A stretch of DNA of 64,000 nt from Casuarina equisetifolia (lineage: Eukaryota; Streptophyta; Magnoliopsida; Fagales; Casuarinaceae). The notes under the pieces are model-generated. The model was not told the origin of the DNA and did no database searches. It was given only the letters and a program-made list of their open reading frames with translations. This document shows positions 62,645 through 64,000 of this stretch, one piece after another. The translations under genes and the position numbers were made by a program. Position 1 is the stretch's first letter. The number at the start of each line of letters is the position of its first letter. Location: positions 702,001 through 766,000 of the forward strand of contig CM052359.1 of assembly GCA_028551475.1 (NCBI GenBank). Direction: 5' to 3'.

Positions 62645-63091
62645 CGTGTGAGAAGGAAGAGGGCCCCGGCTAGATGATTTGAGGTCACCAGGGGGCCTTA
62701 GCCTGCATCTGCCAACAGAATAGTGCATGTTAGTAGCTGCCACAGTTATTCCATTCCAGAAGTTTCGTTGTTGCGTCATTCTCTCCGTTAAGGAGGTTAG
62801 AATAAATTTTATGTTTTCCTTTTATGCCCCGTCCGTTGAGGAGAAGGGTAAAATATCTCCGTGTTTAGCGTGGGAAGGGGTAACCCATTTCTGTATAAAT
62901 ATCCCCCCCATGTAATGGAATAAAGCAGCGAAGATTTCAGACTTTTCCTTGTGTTAGATGCGCTTTCCTTCTCTCCATATTTTGCTCTTTCAAAAAAGGA
63001 AAGAAATGAAACACGCAACGTTGGTGGGAGGAGGACTACCCATTGCCGTCTAATCGCCCCATCACTCGTTCACTCTCCCTATCACGCTCCA
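62640..63091 (+). repeat. 3' LTR of the chromovirus
   Basis: 452 bp, same length and ends as the 5' LTR. The ten differences comprise eight transitions and two transversions by hand count. Confidence 0.94.
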
Positions 63092-63360
63092 GGTCCACGG
63101 TCTCCAAACTAGTTGAGAAAGGTGCACTGGCCGGCAAAGACCAACGGGAGAACGTGAATGAATGGGAAAGTGCTGATATTGCAGTTGGCAACCTCCTGAT
63201 GCAAATATCCAGCAAAGAAATGGAGACCCAGAAGATCAAATGCTCACAGATTGGATTGGAAGGTTTGGATTTTGCCTGGAAGGCCTTGAGAAGGGCCTGG
63301 AGAGCTTGTTTAGGCACTTGATCGAAACAAGAGTTATCCCGCTAAGTATTATGTCTCCAA

Positions 63361-63560
63361 TAAGTGATCTCCGACTTCGAATTCGTATTGAAGGATCCGC
63401 ATAGACTGTTCCCCTCACTAAATGTTTATTTTCTGTATTCTATGAAGATGTATAGATGCATCTTCCTATGCAACTTGATCTGTATTTATTCTTGTCCCTC
63501 GTTTCGTTTCCTTATTTTTTGTCTTTTTGTCATGTATACTGATATGTAGTTAAAAAAGTG

Positions 63561-63612
<52 letters not shown>

Positions 63613-64000
63613 ATGTAGATCTCCTCGTAGCTCACTTTGGCTTGTAAGTTTCGTAAATGGATCCAATCAAAATTGAGATGAAATTTAGAGCTACTGCCAC
63701 TACATGTACAACAGCTCGTCCCCAAACCTTCTAACTCTCATCACCATCCTCAAATGTTTGTCTTTTGTAGTTGATCAAAATGCATAAATACACATTGCTA
63801 TGCAACTTGATTTGCATTTGTTTTGCTCTGCCTCTTCTTTTCTCGTGTGTAGCAGTACATTATTAAAGAGTTTAATGCTACCCAAAAGTCGGTTCTACTT
63901 CAAATTCTATCCTTAAATACGTATTCTCGAACATATTTGCCTGTTGTGTTCAATTCATTCCAATTTCTTACTTTTTTTAAACAACATAACAGAGCTGCAG
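63361..64000. repeat. 3' flank of B3, with (CT)23 microsatellite
   Basis: Colinear with the flank of B2 from 51250. (CT)23 occupies 63565-63610; the B2 flank lacks this tract. The ttttttaaacaacataacagagctg stretch at the window end repeats a word found after B1 (about 45236), suggesting that the array may continue beyond the window. Confidence 0.65.

Larger units (their letters stand above)
57906..63091 (+). mobile_element. full-length Ty3/Gypsy chromovirus
   Basis: 5,186 bp, bounded by the 5-bp target duplication GGTCC at 57901-57905 and 63092-63096. LTRs are 452 bp each, opening TGTAACG and closing GCTCCA. The primer site TGGTATCAAAGCC (58361) is one base from the initiator-Met tRNA complement. 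A polypurine tract aagggggtgggaa (62627-62639) directly precedes the 3' LTR. The single gag-pol reading frame ends in a chromodomain, so the element is a chromovirus. The two LTRs differ at ten positions by my count (2.2%). Confidence 0.96.
57256..63360 (+). pseudogene. DUF241 type B copy split by a chromovirus (B3)
   Basis: 5' part 57256-57905 and 3' part 63097-63360, with a Ty3/Gypsy element between. The first part encodes RSISPPTRSHPSTVEVEDEL, LLLLNELYKRLQDLL and LEGTVRYLDVCCKTRE. One base is missing near 57648 relative to B1, so the frame ends in a TAA at 57658. Similarity continues in another frame (MKKEISKSLASLKPM to LFLSIPVMKPR) to the insertion. The second part resumes with VSKLVEKGALAGKDQ and loses another base near 63270. 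The TATA box (57197-57203) and start region remain. Confidence 0.92.

Noticed and set aside
1-64000. Canonical tRNA, rRNA or well-known plant microRNA genes
   Set aside because: I looked for conserved miRNA words (miR156, 160, 164, 166, 167, 172, 319, 390, 396 and similar) and tRNA boxes by eye and saw none that were convincing; a covariance-model search would be decisive.

Overview
The window is nuclear DNA of a eudicot plant; the species cannot be named from sequence alone. Evidence: GT-AG introns, AT-rich intergenic DNA, plant gene families (SERAT3-type serine acetyltransferase, acyl-activating enzyme 2, P-class PPR, DUF241), and LTR and LINE retrotransposons. All multi-exon models below were built by hand from splice sites and reading frame, guided by family resemblance. 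Every spliced model closes in frame.

Layout: (1) 1.2-4.9 kb, minus: nine-exon serine acetyltransferase. (2) 8.6-16.9 kb, plus: three tandem four-exon strictosidine-synthase-like (SSL) genes with identical internal exon lengths. A decayed fourth copy lies at 20.7 kb. (3) 17.4-19.6 kb, minus: two-exon AAE2-like acyl-CoA synthetase. (4) 22.8-26.6 kb, minus: four-exon mitochondrial NAD-isocitrate dehydrogenase regulatory subunit. (5) 27.8-29.2 kb, plus: single-exon PPR protein. (6) 31.9-34.3 kb, plus: seven-exon METTL23-like methyltransferase. (7) 37.4-64 kb, plus: a DUF241 array. It has one separate gene (37.5 kb) and a gene-pair unit (type A + type B) duplicated in tandem. Unit 1 is intact (40.3 and 44.2 kb). 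Unit 2 is dead: A2 is eroded, and B2 carries a 5'-truncated L1-type LINE. Unit 3 has lost A, and its B3 carries a 5.2-kb Ty3/Gypsy chromovirus. An eroded Ty1/Copia remnant lies between units 2 and 3.

The housekeeping genes do not form one pathway. What links them is ancestral order: from memory, Arabidopsis keeps parts of this order on two duplicated segments, At2g17640-17680 (SERAT3;1, AAE2, PPR, DUF241) and At4g35640-35720 (SERAT3;2, IDH-III, DUF241 cluster). The most notable signals are the repeat-driven decay of the DUF241 pair array, the datable chromovirus inside a gene, a duplicated promoter on the one intact B gene, a duplicated last exon in the methyltransferase, and a possible 90-bp TRIM-like LTR. 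I found no convincing new biological system.
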